From an uncultured Terriglobus sp. (GTDB lineage: Bacteria; Acidobacteriota; Terriglobia; Terriglobales; Acidobacteriaceae): a stretch of 12,707 nucleotides of DNA. Positions 6,240 through 12,707 of this stretch are shown here, piece by piece; positions within the stretch are counted from its first letter, which is position 1, and each line of letters begins with the position of its first letter. The translations under genes were made by a program, and so were the position numbers. The stretch lies in assembly GCA_937859825.1 (NCBI GenBank), contig CALMAP010000324.1, positions 16,317 to 29,023 on the forward strand. Reading direction: 5' to 3'. The notes beneath the pieces are model-generated. The model did no database searches. It was not told where the DNA came from and worked only from the letters and a program-made list of their open reading frames with translations.

Positions 6240-8761
6240 GGGACCGGCGTGGCTGATCCCGTGCCGGTGGAGTTTGTCAGGTCAACACCGACAGACTGGA
6301 CCACGGAAGAACTGTCGCTCAGGTTGAACGTCTGCGTGTAGGTAAAGATCGAACCCTGCGCAGCGGACGCGGCGGTGCTGAACCACGTTGAGAAAATGTC
6401 CGCCACGGGCAGGTTGATGGTGCGCGTGGCCAGGTCCGTTCCCGGGGCGGGAGTAAAGGTGAAGTTCGCCTGCGACATGTCGCGCGTGTTCGAATAACCA
6501 CGCACCGTTAACGTGAGCACCGAACCGGTTTGCGTAAAGCTGACCGTTGCGGCTGGGCTTTGGCGCGCGACGACCACTGTCGCGACCCTGGCCGTGGCGG
6601 GCGTAACGTCTATGCCGGCTGCCGTAAGGTTTAGCGTGACGGTGATCGTGCCCGCCACAGTACCGGTCTGGAAGGCCACCGCAGGCACAGTGGTGCTGTT
6701 GGCAGGCACGGTAAAGGTCATGCTCCGGCCGCCGGTGCTGAACTGAATGTTCGGGTCGTCCACGCTGAGTCCGCCGTCGGGCGTGAAGGACAACGTAAGC
6801 ACGCCGGAGAGGGCAACCGGATAAGCGGACTGCAGCTGCAGGTTGAGACTTGGCTGCTGGCCCGACCTGCTCGTGTTGGGCACGCTCAATGAGGCGTTCG
6901 CGGCCGGTGCTGTCACAGTGAAGGTCGCGTTCGCGCTGCGCTGCTGCGTGGCAGAGTCGAAAATCGAAAGGGTCTGCGGTCCCGGACTCGTGAGCTGTGG
7001 CAGCGATGCCGTGAGTTGTGTGCCGCTGACAAATGCCGTGGGGAGGGTCGAACCGTTCCACTGCACAACGCTGCTGCGCGTGTATCCGCTGCCGGTCACG
7101 ATCACAACCGCACCGGACGTTCCCAGGGGAACGGAGTTTGGGCTAAGATTCGCAATCACCAGCGTGGCCGGGGTAACGACGATTGTCTGCTGCACGGAAG
7201 CGGGAGAGTAGTTCGCACTGCCTGCCTGCGTGGCAGTCACGACAACATTTCCTGAGCCGGTGTAGGTAAGTGTTGTTCCGCTGATCGCGGCGGGGCCGGT
7301 GACCGTGTAGGCAACCGGCAGGCCGGAACTCGCCGTCGCGGCAAGCGTTGCCGTAAGGCCCGAGGAGTAGGTGACGGGGCTCTGAAGCGCAGGAAAGGTG
7401 ATGGTCTGAGCCGCGGTACCAATGTTCATGAGGTAGACGCCACTGGATGCAGACGCATTCGCTGCATCGCCTGCATACGCGACTGCAAAGGTGTGCAGCC
7501 CGCCCGCAATGCCGGTTAGGTCGAAGCTGGCGCGGTTGCCCGCGAGCGCCTGCCGTGCAAAAACGGCGCCGTCCTGGTAGAGCGTCGCCGTGCCGGTTGC
7601 CTGCAGGCCGTTGTTGCTGAAGGCGGCCGTCAATTGTCCGGGGGCTGTGCCGTACACGCCCGTTGTAGGACCGTTCAGCAGCAGGCCTTCTGTGAAGTCT
7701 GGCGCGATGCCCGCCACGGTGTTGATATTTGCATTGGCAATGGAACGCGCGCGCTGGTTGTGGCTGTCTGCAAGCGCAAGCAGACCCGCAGGGCCGATCG
7801 TGATGGACGATGGCGTGTCGAGTACCGCTGAAGCTGCTGTACCGATGTCGCCGCTGAAGCCCTGCTCGCCCGTACCCGCAATGGTGGAGACACTGCCGCC
7901 TGCGATCGTCAGGATGCGCTGGTTGTCCGTGTCCGCGACGTAGAGACTTCCGCCTTGCGCGACGGCGATGCCGCGCGGACCCGCCAAGGAGGCTATGGGT
8001 GCGGAGTTGGCGGTTACGGTGCCAACCATGGTCGTGATCGTGCCGTCCGCGGCGACCTGCCGGACACGGTTGTTGTGGCGGTCGGCGATGTAGAAACGCC
8101 CCGCGACAGTCGGGTCGACGGCAACGCCAGTCGGCGTATCCAACAGGGCACTCATGGCTGCTGCACCATCGCCGGCATAGCCCTGTTCGCCCGTGCCCGC
8201 CACCGTTGTGAGCACGCCGCCGTTCAGCTTACGGATGCGGTGATTGCCGGAGTCCGCGATATAGAGCGCGCCGTTTACGTCCACGCTCAGACCGACGGGA
8301 ACGTTCAATTGTGCGGACGCGGCAGCGGCACCGTCGCCTGCGGAACCCGCAATGCCTGTACCCGCGACGGTCGTAATGACCCCGTTCGTGACCCGTCGAA
8401 TGCGATGGTTCCGTGTGTCCGCGATGTAGATGTTTCCGTTGCTATCGACAGCAACGCCAGACGGCGAATCGAGCAGCGCGCTCGTAGCGCTTCCACCATC
8501 GCCGCCGAAACCCTGTTCGCCCGTGCCTGCAACATTCGTGATCAGGCCGAGTACGTCTACTTTGCGAACAATGTGGTCGCGCGCGGCGGCGATGTAAAGA
8601 TTGCCGGCCTGATCGTAAGCCACGGCTGCAAGGCCGAGTGAGGGAACCGTCGTTGCTTCGACCGCGGAAGATGCCTGTTGCGCAACGACGGACATGCAGG
8701 CAGCCGGGGCCAGCGCCAGCAGGCCAACCACTCGTCCCAGTTGTCGTTGCCACACCCGCAT
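6236..8761 (-). CDS. Secreted NHL-repeat propeller protein with Ig-like and IPT domains
   Basis: This 841-residue exported protein starts with a signal peptide (LLALAPAACMSVVA-QQ, cleavage near residue 27). Six NHL blades follow at about residues 41-351, each with the pattern GVAVDsnGNIYIADtrNHRIRkv...ITTVAGTG and linked by a GEQGFGGDG...SALLDsP spacer, so a complete six-blade propeller is likely. Next come an Ig-like Big_3-type module (about 366-447), a second Ig-like module starting TITFPALQSPVTYSSGLTAT (about 452-530), an IPT/TIG domain (about 535-615, ISPNSVPLG-like start) and a 200-residue Thr/Val-rich beta C-terminus I cannot name. No catalytic motif is seen; binding of a partner or polysaccharide outside the cell is likely. 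GGGAG lies seven bases before the ATG (complement of 8769-8773). Large proteins of this architecture are common in Acidobacteriota. Confidence 0.9.
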   Translation of the reverse strand: MRVWQRQLGRVVGLLALAPAACMSVVAQQASSAVEATTVPSLGLAAVAYDQAGNLYIAAARDHIVRKVDVLGLITNVAGTGEQGFGGDGGSATSALLDSPSGVAVDSNGNIYIADTRNHRIRRVTNGVITTVAGTGIAGSAGDGAAAASAQLNVPVGLSVDVNGALYIADSGNHRIRKLNGGVLTTVAGTGEQGYAGDGAAAMSALLDTPTGVAVDPTVAGRFYIADRHNNRVRQVAADGTITTMVGTVTANSAPIASLAGPRGIAVAQGGSLYVADTDNQRILTIAGGSVSTIAGTGEQGFSGDIGTAASAVLDTPSSITIGPAGLLALADSHNQRARSIANANINTVAGIAPDFTEGLLLNGPTTGVYGTAPGQLTAAFSNNGLQATGTATLYQDGAVFARQALAGNRASFDLTGIAGGLHTFAVAYAGDAANASASSGVYLMNIGTAAQTITFPALQSPVTYSSGLTATLAATASSGLPVAYTVTGPAAISGTTLTYTGSGNVVVTATQAGSANYSPASVQQTIVVTPATLVIANLSPNSVPLGTSGAVVIVTGSGYTRSSVVQWNGSTLPTAFVSGTQLTASLPQLTSPGPQTLSIFDSATQQRSANATFTVTAPAANASLSVPNTSRSGQQPSLNLQLQSAYPVALSGVLTLSFTPDGGLSVDDPNIQFSTGGRSMTFTVPANSTTVPAVAFQTGTVAGTITVTLNLTAAGIDVTPATARVATVVVARQSPAATVSFTQTGSVLTLTVRGYSNTRDMSQANFTFTPAPGTDLATRTINLPVADIFSTWFSTAASAAQGSIFTYTQTFNLSDSSSVVQSVGVDLTNSTGTGSATPVP
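7709..8641 (-). repeat. Six tandem NHL repeats (about 50-58 codons each)
   Basis: The DNA encodes six blades whose cores fall at about residues 41-80, 98-136, 155-191, 211-248, 262-298 and 318-351 of the minus-strand protein. The blades share IADxxNxRIR and TVAGTG. The spacer GTGEQG is encoded almost identically at three places (around 7858, 8181 and 8511), which suggests growth by internal duplication. The first and last blades are the most diverged. Confidence 0.85.
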
Positions 8762-8844
8762 TCAGAAGCTCCCGCCACGAGTAGCGTGATGCCGTGCGTC
8801 GAATTGCCGAAGACACCGGCCCAAAGCGGCCTGCGACGGCTTTG

Positions 8845-8887
8845 GATAACGCGAACTCAGCTTGGCACGATTCGCCTAGACGTTATC
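8845..8887. repeat. Nested inverted repeat between divergent genes
   Basis: GATAACG (8845-8851) is matched by CGTTATC (8881-8887). Inside it, GCGAA (8851-8855) is matched by TTCGC (8871-8875). The arms flank a TTGGCA promoter-like hexamer, a position where a regulator of both genes could bind. The arms are short, so chance cannot be excluded. Confidence 0.3.
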
Positions 8888-8889
8888 AC
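8862..8889 (+). promoter_or_regulatory. Weak sigma70-like promoter candidate for the collagen-like gene
   Basis: TTGGCA (8862-8867, five of six matches to TTGACA), 16 bases and TATCAC (8884-8889, four of six matches to TATAAT) form a possible promoter. Transcription would begin near 8896, leaving a leader of about 130 bases before the start at 9024. Support is by consensus match only. Confidence 0.25.
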
Positions 8890-9023
8890 GACTCCTCGGG
8901 ACGCGTCGTGCAAAAAGTCACATGAAAAAGATGACTGCGCAAATCGAGTTGTTGGTGTAGCGTTATGTGCACCGCTACTTCGGTCAAAATTCTGCTTTCG
9001 CGCTATCAAGCCGGGAGAGTCGC

Positions 9024-10478
9024 ATGTTTCTGAATCGCGCCGGTTCTGGATCGAACCAAGGCCAATCGAGCAGGTCGCCCCTCGGGCCGTCCAGCCCGTC
9101 CTTGCAGTCTGAGCGCCTTTTGCGCACCATTGTCATCACCGGTTCCGCAGTGCTTGCCGGCACTGGCCACGCATGGGCGACAGACCTTGCGCCTGCTGCC
9201 GATGCGCATGTCAACTCCGCGCGCACGACCACGAATTACGGTACCCTGTCGAACCTGAACGTCGGCAATGGCTTCACCAGTTTCATTCGCTTCGACCTTT
9301 CCACGCTGCCTTTCGGCACCACTGCGGACCAGGTGAGCAAGGCGACCCTGCGGCTCTATGTAAACCGCGTGGTCACGGGCGGGACCGTCAATCTCTCGCT
9401 GGTCAATGCCGCGTGGAACGAGTCCACGGTCACCTATGCCAATGGACCAGCCTCATCCGGTCTCGAAAGCGGACTACAGGTCGTCTCCGCCGGCCAGTTC
9501 GTCACGATTGACGTGACCAACGTGGTGAAGCAGTGGGTCAGTTCTCCTTCCACGAACTACGGTCTTGCGCTCGGCTCAAGCGGCGCGAATGTTCTGTTTG
9601 ATTCCAAGGAGAACGACGCCACGTCGCACGGGCCGTTGATCGACGTTGTGCTCGCATCGCAGGGTGCCGCCGGCGCCACTGGAGCAACTGGTCCCACGGG
9701 ACCAGCCGGACCGACAGGTCCGCAGGGTGTATCAGGCAGCCCTGGTGCAACGGGTGCGACCGGACCGGCAGGCCCAGGAGGCTCAGGCTCCGTTGGGCCT
9801 ACAGGCGCCCAGGGCCAACAAGGGCCGACCGGACCGCAAGGCCCACAGGGAACAAGTGGATCGCAAGGGCCAGCCGGTGCAACCGGTGCGCAGGGACCAG
9901 CCGGGAGCACGGGCCCACAGGGGCTTGTGGGCGCAACCGGTGCGCAGGGACCACAGGGCCCGGTGGGAACCTCAGGCCCTCAGGGAAGTGTTGGTCCCGC
10001 AGGCGCTGCGGGAGCAATTGCCTTCGCCGCGAACATCGATGTCTCGGGGTACAGCGGATCATCGGGAGGGGTAGACCAGCGCGCGTTTCCAATTGGCTCG
10101 AGCTATATCTACGCATACGGCAGCGAGGTTCCCTCGACCGAGGACAACGTTCTGCCCGTTCCTACGTCCTGCGTTGCAAGCAACTGGACGGTCAATGCTG
10201 CGGGTGGGGATATCCCGAATGGGTCTACCGGGACAATCTCGTTAGTGGTTGCCTCACCGACCGGTGCAACCCAGGGAATTATTTCGTACAGCGGTCTTAC
10301 CTACTCGACGGCACTCAGTTGCTCCGTGACGTTTCTCAACGGACGCTTTGTCGGCTGCACCGCCGGGGGTGCCACCGCAAGTCTCACTGCAGGGTCGGTT
10401 ATCGGTGTTCGTGTGCAGCTCAGCAGAACGCCGCAGTACAACGACGCGGCAATTCTGACCAGCTTCGTTTGCCGGTAG
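9024..10478 (+). CDS. Secreted DNRLRE-domain/collagen-like chimeric surface protein
   Basis: The start at 9024 is chosen because GGGAG (9013-9017) lies six bases upstream; an in-frame ATG at 8967 has no ribosome site. The 484-residue product has a long polar N-region and a hydrophobic segment ending GTGHAWA-TD, giving cleavage near residue 52. Residues about 53-210 resemble the DNRLRE domain, a beta-sandwich of extracellular matrix-like proteins ([23 protein letters not shown], then [10 protein letters not shown] and TVTYANGP). Here the domain is followed by 38 Gly-X-Y collagen triplets (residues 214-332) with one five-residue break. A further 150-residue domain with four Cys (in TSCVAS, LSCSVTF, VGCTAG and the C-terminal FVCR) resembles no family I can name and may help trimerise the stalk. 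A trimeric, secreted or surface-displayed fibre is inferred. The glycosyltransferase gene begins about 46 bases downstream. Confidence 0.88.
   Translation: MFLNRAGSGSNQGQSSRSPLGPSSPSLQSERLLRTIVITGSAVLAGTGHAWATDLAPAADAHVNSARTTTNYGTLSNLNVGNGFTSFIRFDLSTLPFGTTADQVSKATLRLYVNRVVTGGTVNLSLVNAAWNESTVTYANGPASSGLESGLQVVSAGQFVTIDVTNVVKQWVSSPSTNYGLALGSSGANVLFDSKENDATSHGPLIDVVLASQGAAGATGATGPTGPAGPTGPQGVSGSPGATGATGPAGPGGSGSVGPTGAQGQQGPTGPQGPQGTSGSQGPAGATGAQGPAGSTGPQGLVGATGAQGPQGPVGTSGPQGSVGPAGAAGAIAFAANIDVSGYSGSSGGVDQRAFPIGSSYIYAYGSEVPSTEDNVLPVPTSCVASNWTVNAAGGDIPNGSTGTISLVVASPTGATQGIISYSGLTYSTALSCSVTFLNGRFVGCTAGGATASLTAGSVIGVRVQLSRTPQYNDAAILTSFVCR
9663..10019 (+). repeat. Collagen-like Gly-X-Y repeat tract (38 triplets, one break)
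   Basis: Thirteen triplets are followed by an off-register GSGSV (9780-9794) and then 25 more triplets, ending GPA-GAA-GAI. Eleven of the 38 Y positions are Thr (GAT, GPT, GST), and Pro is mostly at X, as in other bacterial collagens that lack hydroxyproline. A 21-base identical direct repeat occurs at 9879-9899 and 9933-9953, exactly 18 codons apart, so the tract can lengthen or shorten in frame by recombination or slippage. Confidence 0.92.
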
Positions 10479-10524
10479 CGTGGTTGAGTTCAAGTCGCTA
10501 GGAAAGAACAGAAATCGCTCTGAG

Positions 10525-11646
10525 ATGACGGGTTCCGGACAGACAATTTGCCTCTGCATGATTGTAAAGAACGAGGATCACGTCATCCGGCGCTGTCTCG
10601 AATCCGTGCTGCCCGCAATCGACAGTTGGGTCATCGTGGACACTGGTTCCACCGACGGCACACAGGAGACGATCCGGTCGTTTCTAGCGGACGTTCCCGG
10701 TGATCTGTATCAGCGCCCGTGGGTAGATTTCGCGCACAACCGCTCAGAATCTCTGGCCTATGCCGCAGGCAAGGCAGACTACCTGCTTGTGATCGACGCG
10801 GACGAAGTGCTCAGGTACGGCGAGAACTTCATCATGCCGCACCTGGCGGTCGACTCGTACGACTTTGAGATCCGTTCCGGGCCCGTGACCTACGTGAAGA
10901 CACAACTGCTTCGCGAGTCGCTTCAGTGGCGTTACGAGGGCGTGGTGCACGAGTACGTGACCACCGACCAACCATTCACCCGGGAGCGCATGCCAGGCCT
11001 GCACACCGATCGCATTCCCGACGGCGCGCGTTCGCGGGACCCGCTCACGTATCGCAAGGACGCCGTACTCTTGGAAGGCGCGCTGCTGCAGGAGCCCGAC
11101 AACGCGCGGCACATGTTCTACCTTGCGCAGAGCTACGTCGATGCGGGCGAACTGCAACTCGGCATCGACCGCTATCGAAAGCGTGCCGCGATGGGCGGCT
11201 GGTATGAGGAGGTCTGGTCGTCGCTGTACCAGGTTGCGCGTCTTACAGAGCGTACAGGCGGCGATTGGCCGGAAGCGCTTGAGGCGTATCTTCTCGCGTT
11301 TGCTTCGCATCCGCATCGCGCCGAGCCGCTCTACCACATCGGGCTGCACTATCAGGCAAACCGTCAGTTCGCATTGGCTCACATGTTTCTCTCTCAGGCA
11401 TTGCAGATACCCTTGCCGCAAGCGGACATCCTGTTTCTTGAGAAGTCGATCTATGAGGTGCTTCTGCCCCTGGAATACTCCGTCTCGTGTTTCTACGTTG
11501 GCAAGCACGATGAGGCGATACGCGTCTGCAATGCATTGCTTGAGAGTGGCTTGCTTTCTGCGGAACAGGCTCAGCAAGTAACCAGAAACCGGCAGTTCAG
11601 CGTGGATGCTCTTGCAGCGGCACCCGTGGAGATTGCGTCTGCATGA
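10525..11646 (+). CDS. GT2-family glycosyltransferase with C-terminal TPR-like repeats
   Basis: The 373-residue protein has an N-terminal GT-A domain. The start TICLCMIVKNEDHVIRRCLESV and the nucleotide-sugar site VIVDTGSTDGT (residues 36-46) are typical of this family. A D-A-D metal-binding motif sits at residues 91-93 (LLVIDADEVL), and YEGVVHEYV around residue 142 is a family-conserved His-Glu stretch. Residues about 190-330 are helical and TPR-like (ARHMFYLAQSYVDAGELQLGIDRY, then AEPLYHIGLHYQANRQFALA), probably for acceptor or partner binding. No membrane segment or signal is seen, so it acts in the cytoplasm. The ATG at 10525 fits the family N-terminus. A GTG at 10480, two bases past the upstream stop, would add 15 residues but has no ribosome site. 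The upstream collagen-like protein is a plausible acceptor; polysaccharide or lipid acceptors are also possible. Confidence 0.88.
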   Translation: MTGSGQTICLCMIVKNEDHVIRRCLESVLPAIDSWVIVDTGSTDGTQETIRSFLADVPGDLYQRPWVDFAHNRSESLAYAAGKADYLLVIDADEVLRYGENFIMPHLAVDSYDFEIRSGPVTYVKTQLLRESLQWRYEGVVHEYVTTDQPFTRERMPGLHTDRIPDGARSRDPLTYRKDAVLLEGALLQEPDNARHMFYLAQSYVDAGELQLGIDRYRKRAAMGGWYEEVWSSLYQVARLTERTGGDWPEALEAYLLAFASHPHRAEPLYHIGLHYQANRQFALAHMFLSQALQIPLPQADILFLEKSIYEVLLPLEYSVSCFYVGKHDEAIRVCNALLESGLLSAEQAQQVTRNRQFSVDALAAAPVEIASA

Positions 11647-12335
11647 GAGGTCGTAGCGATCTCGCAGAAGTGCTTGCGTTTCCCCGCGTGCGACGCTATC
11701 GTGCTTGCATCGCTCTCGGCTCCTATTTCATGCGAACTCCCCTGCGTGCATTGCGCCAATCCGTGGTCTGTCTTGCGCTTCTTCCCGGCGTGATTAGCCT
11801 GCCGTTCCGCTGCGTGATCGCACAGGCGCCTGCCGCCGTTGCGCAGGCTGCGCCCAAAGCTCTATTCATTGACATCATCGAGGGGGAAGGCGAATTAAAC
11901 GACGTGCGCGCCCGTACCGCCCGCGAACCGATCGTGCAGGTCAACGATGAAAACCACAAGCCCGTGGCAGGTGCGCTTGTCCTGTTCTCGATCGAGACGA
12001 ACAGCAAGGCTCCGCTGGCGAACTTTTCCGGCGCACGATCGCTTTCAGTCAGGACCGGATCAGACGGCCGCGCCACGGCGAACGGCTATCAGGTGACCGG
12101 CCTTGCAGGACAGGTCCGCATCATCGTGCACGCCGTGGTCGGCGGCGCGGCCGCAGACGCGGTGATCCATCAGACAAATTTCGCAAAGGGATCGCGCCTG
12201 TCGCGCGGAGTGACGCACCATAAGCTACTGCTCGGCACGGGTGCGGTGCTCGGCGCCGCCGTAGCAATCATTGTGCTCGAGACGAAAGGCTCAGGCACAA
12301 CGATTACCGCTGGTACCGGCACAGTACGTCCGTGA
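11643..12335 (+). CDS. Secreted Big-1-like protein with C-terminal membrane segment
   Basis: The ATG at 11643 overlaps the glycosyltransferase stop (ATGA), with GGAG at 11628-11631 somewhat far upstream. An in-frame ATG at 11730 gives a much cleaner signal peptide (MRTPLRALRQSVVCLALLPG... ending VIAQA), so the mature protein is probably the same either way: 230 residues in the long form and 201 in the short. The body has an acidic opening IDIIEGEGELNDVRARTAREP, then IVQVNDENHKPVAGALVLFSI and RTGSDGRATANGYQVTGLAGQVRI. This is the pattern of bacterial Ig-like (Big-1/invasin-like) or carboxypeptidase-regulatory-like beta-sandwiches. A hydrophobic stretch near the C-terminus (KLLLGTGAVLGAAVAIIVL) is followed by a Thr/Gly-rich tail. 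Similar small proteins recur in Acidobacteriota with no assigned role. An envelope-anchored binding or assembly function is inferred from the domain and operon only. Confidence 0.82.
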   Translation: MRGRSDLAEVLAFPRVRRYRACIALGSYFMRTPLRALRQSVVCLALLPGVISLPFRCVIAQAPAAVAQAAPKALFIDIIEGEGELNDVRARTAREPIVQVNDENHKPVAGALVLFSIETNSKAPLANFSGARSLSVRTGSDGRATANGYQVTGLAGQVRIIVHAVVGGAAADAVIHQTNFAKGSRLSRGVTHHKLLLGTGAVLGAAVAIIVLETKGSGTTITAGTGTVRP

Positions 12336-12451
12336 TTCACTTAGTAACTCCGATGAACTTCAGAGCTTAAGGCATACCTGCGGTGGTGGGAGACTACAGG
12401 CTGCAATTTTCGGTGACGGGAGTTGGGCGCGAGTTTATATTTGTTGCACCT
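12336..12451. other. Short intergenic region with no clear terminator
   Basis: These 116 bases follow the stop of the Ig-like gene. I see no strong hairpin with a T-tract; only the four-base arms CCTG/CAGG (12377-12400) precede a TTTT. The right half holds the promoter-like pair annotated separately. Confidence 0.4.
12413..12441 (+). promoter_or_regulatory. Sigma70-like promoter for the right-edge gene
   Basis: GTGACG (12413-12418, four of six matches to TTGACA), 17 bases and TATATT (12436-12441, five of six matches to TATAAT) are optimally spaced. Transcription would start around 12448-12452, at or just before the ATG at 12452. No ribosome site precedes that ATG, so the message may be leaderless. 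Confidence 0.45.
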
Positions 12452-12707
12452 ATGTACCGTTATTTCGAATGCAAGCGAAATCCAGCGCACCGCATGGCCG
12501 TTCTGGCTCACCCAAGCGGAGCCTATGCTCAACCGGCGTGTGATCAGTGCTCGGCGCCTACTTTGCTCATTGGCCAAGGGAACGCTCCCATAGCACCTCC
12601 GCCGGGAACACCGAACAACGACCCGGTAGAAGCTTTCACTGATGAAAAAGTCGAAGTCCTGAGCGGCACAGGCTTTCATCAGCGACTGGGCAAGGTGGAT
12701 TACTACC
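12452..12707 (+). CDS. 5' end of hypothetical gene with Cys/His-rich N-terminus (runs off edge)
   Basis: The frame is open from 12371 to the right edge and is cut off after 85 codons from this ATG. I do not recognise the family. The N-terminus MYRYFECKRNPAHRMAVLAH continues to PACDQC. Cys7, His13, Cys30 and Cys33 (with His20 as another candidate) are spaced like a small zinc ribbon or treble clef. A Pro/Asn-rich linker (IAPPPGTPNNDP) follows, then EAFTDEKVEVLSGTGFHQRLGKVDYY before the edge. A promoter-like pair lies just upstream. A later ATG at 12494 is possible but would lose the first Cys and His. A minus-strand open frame covering the same bases is less convincing. Coding status is probable, not certain. 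Confidence 0.55.
   Translation, partial: MYRYFECKRNPAHRMAVLAHPSGAYAQPACDQCSAPTLLIGQGNAPIAPPPGTPNNDPVEAFTDEKVEVLSGTGFHQRLGKVDYY

Larger units (their letters stand above)
8762..9023. promoter_or_regulatory. Divergent intergenic promoter region
   Basis: This 262-base gap lies between the start of the NHL gene (leftward) and the collagen-like gene (rightward), so it must hold both promoters. Two inverted repeats are visible: CCAAAGC (8821-8827) with GCTTTGG (8839-8845), and GATAACG (8845-8851) with CGTTATC (8881-8887). A modest rightward promoter-like pair falls inside the second repeat. No convincing -10/-35 pair was seen for the leftward gene. A shared operator is possible but unproven. Confidence 0.45.

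Noticed and set aside
6014..6341. Two small + strand open frames in and beyond the convergent junction
   Set aside because: They lack ribosome sites, run into the 3' end of the NHL gene on the other strand, and show no recognisable protein pattern. A CATAAT near 6104 has no matching -35.
8863..8876. TGGCAC resembling a sigma54 -24 element
   Set aside because: The matching GC of a TTGC-type -12 element is not at the required spacing.
8967..9023. Upstream ATG for the collagen-like gene
   Set aside because: It has no ribosome site and would add 19 residues ahead of an already long signal n-region. ATG 9024 has GGGAG at ideal spacing.
9557..9910. Minus-strand Pro-rich open frame of 117 codons
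   Set aside because: It is the antisense of the collagen Gly-X-Y tract. Gly/Pro codons read backwards give Pro/Gly, so the repeat pattern is an artefact.
12377..12410. CCTG/CAGG arms before TTTT as a terminator
   Set aside because: A four-base stem with a 16-base loop is too weak to call.
12341..12679. Minus-strand open frame of 112 codons near the right edge
   Set aside because: It has an Arg/Ser/His-rich antisense-like composition and no family pattern. The + strand frame has a promoter and a more protein-like sequence.

Overview
The window is GC-rich, tightly packed bacterial DNA with four-base ATGA start/stop overlaps between genes. The protein families suggest an Acidobacteriota of the Terriglobia type (Terriglobus/Granulicella/Edaphobacter-like): a secreted NHL-propeller protein carrying Ig-like and IPT modules, a TPR glycosyltransferase, and a small secreted Big-1-like protein with a C-terminal membrane segment. 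The taxonomic call is inference from protein style; no rRNA or other marker is present.

Region 1 (1-5990, + strand) is the end of a type VI secretion (T6SS) operon. It holds the 3' part of tssK (baseplate), complete tssL (DotU-like) and complete tssM (IcmF-like), so it encodes the parts that join the baseplate to the envelope-spanning complex. A 344-376 residue propeller-like protein follows, coupled to tssM by an ATGA overlap. It resembles no standard T6SS component that I know and has a possible lipobox. It is the best candidate here for an undescribed T6SS accessory protein.

Region 2 (5991-6235) is a short convergent junction holding only a weak dyad. Region 3 (6236-8761, - strand) is one large secreted protein with a six-blade NHL propeller, two Ig-like modules, an IPT/TIG domain and an uncharacterised beta-rich C-terminus.

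Region 4 (8762-9023) is a divergent promoter region with inverted repeats. Region 5 (9024-12335, + strand) looks like a small cell-surface operon. It encodes a secreted DNRLRE-domain/collagen-like chimera with 38 Gly-X-Y triplets, a GT2 glycosyltransferase with TPRs, and a secreted/anchored Big-1-like protein whose start overlaps the glycosyltransferase stop. A reasonable hypothesis is that the glycosyltransferase decorates the Thr-rich collagen-like stalk.

Region 6 (12336-12707) holds a plausible sigma70-type promoter directly upstream of the 5' end of a gene that runs off the right edge. Its N-terminus has a Cys/His pattern suggestive of zinc binding. No RNA genes, insertion sequences, CRISPR arrays or origins were seen.
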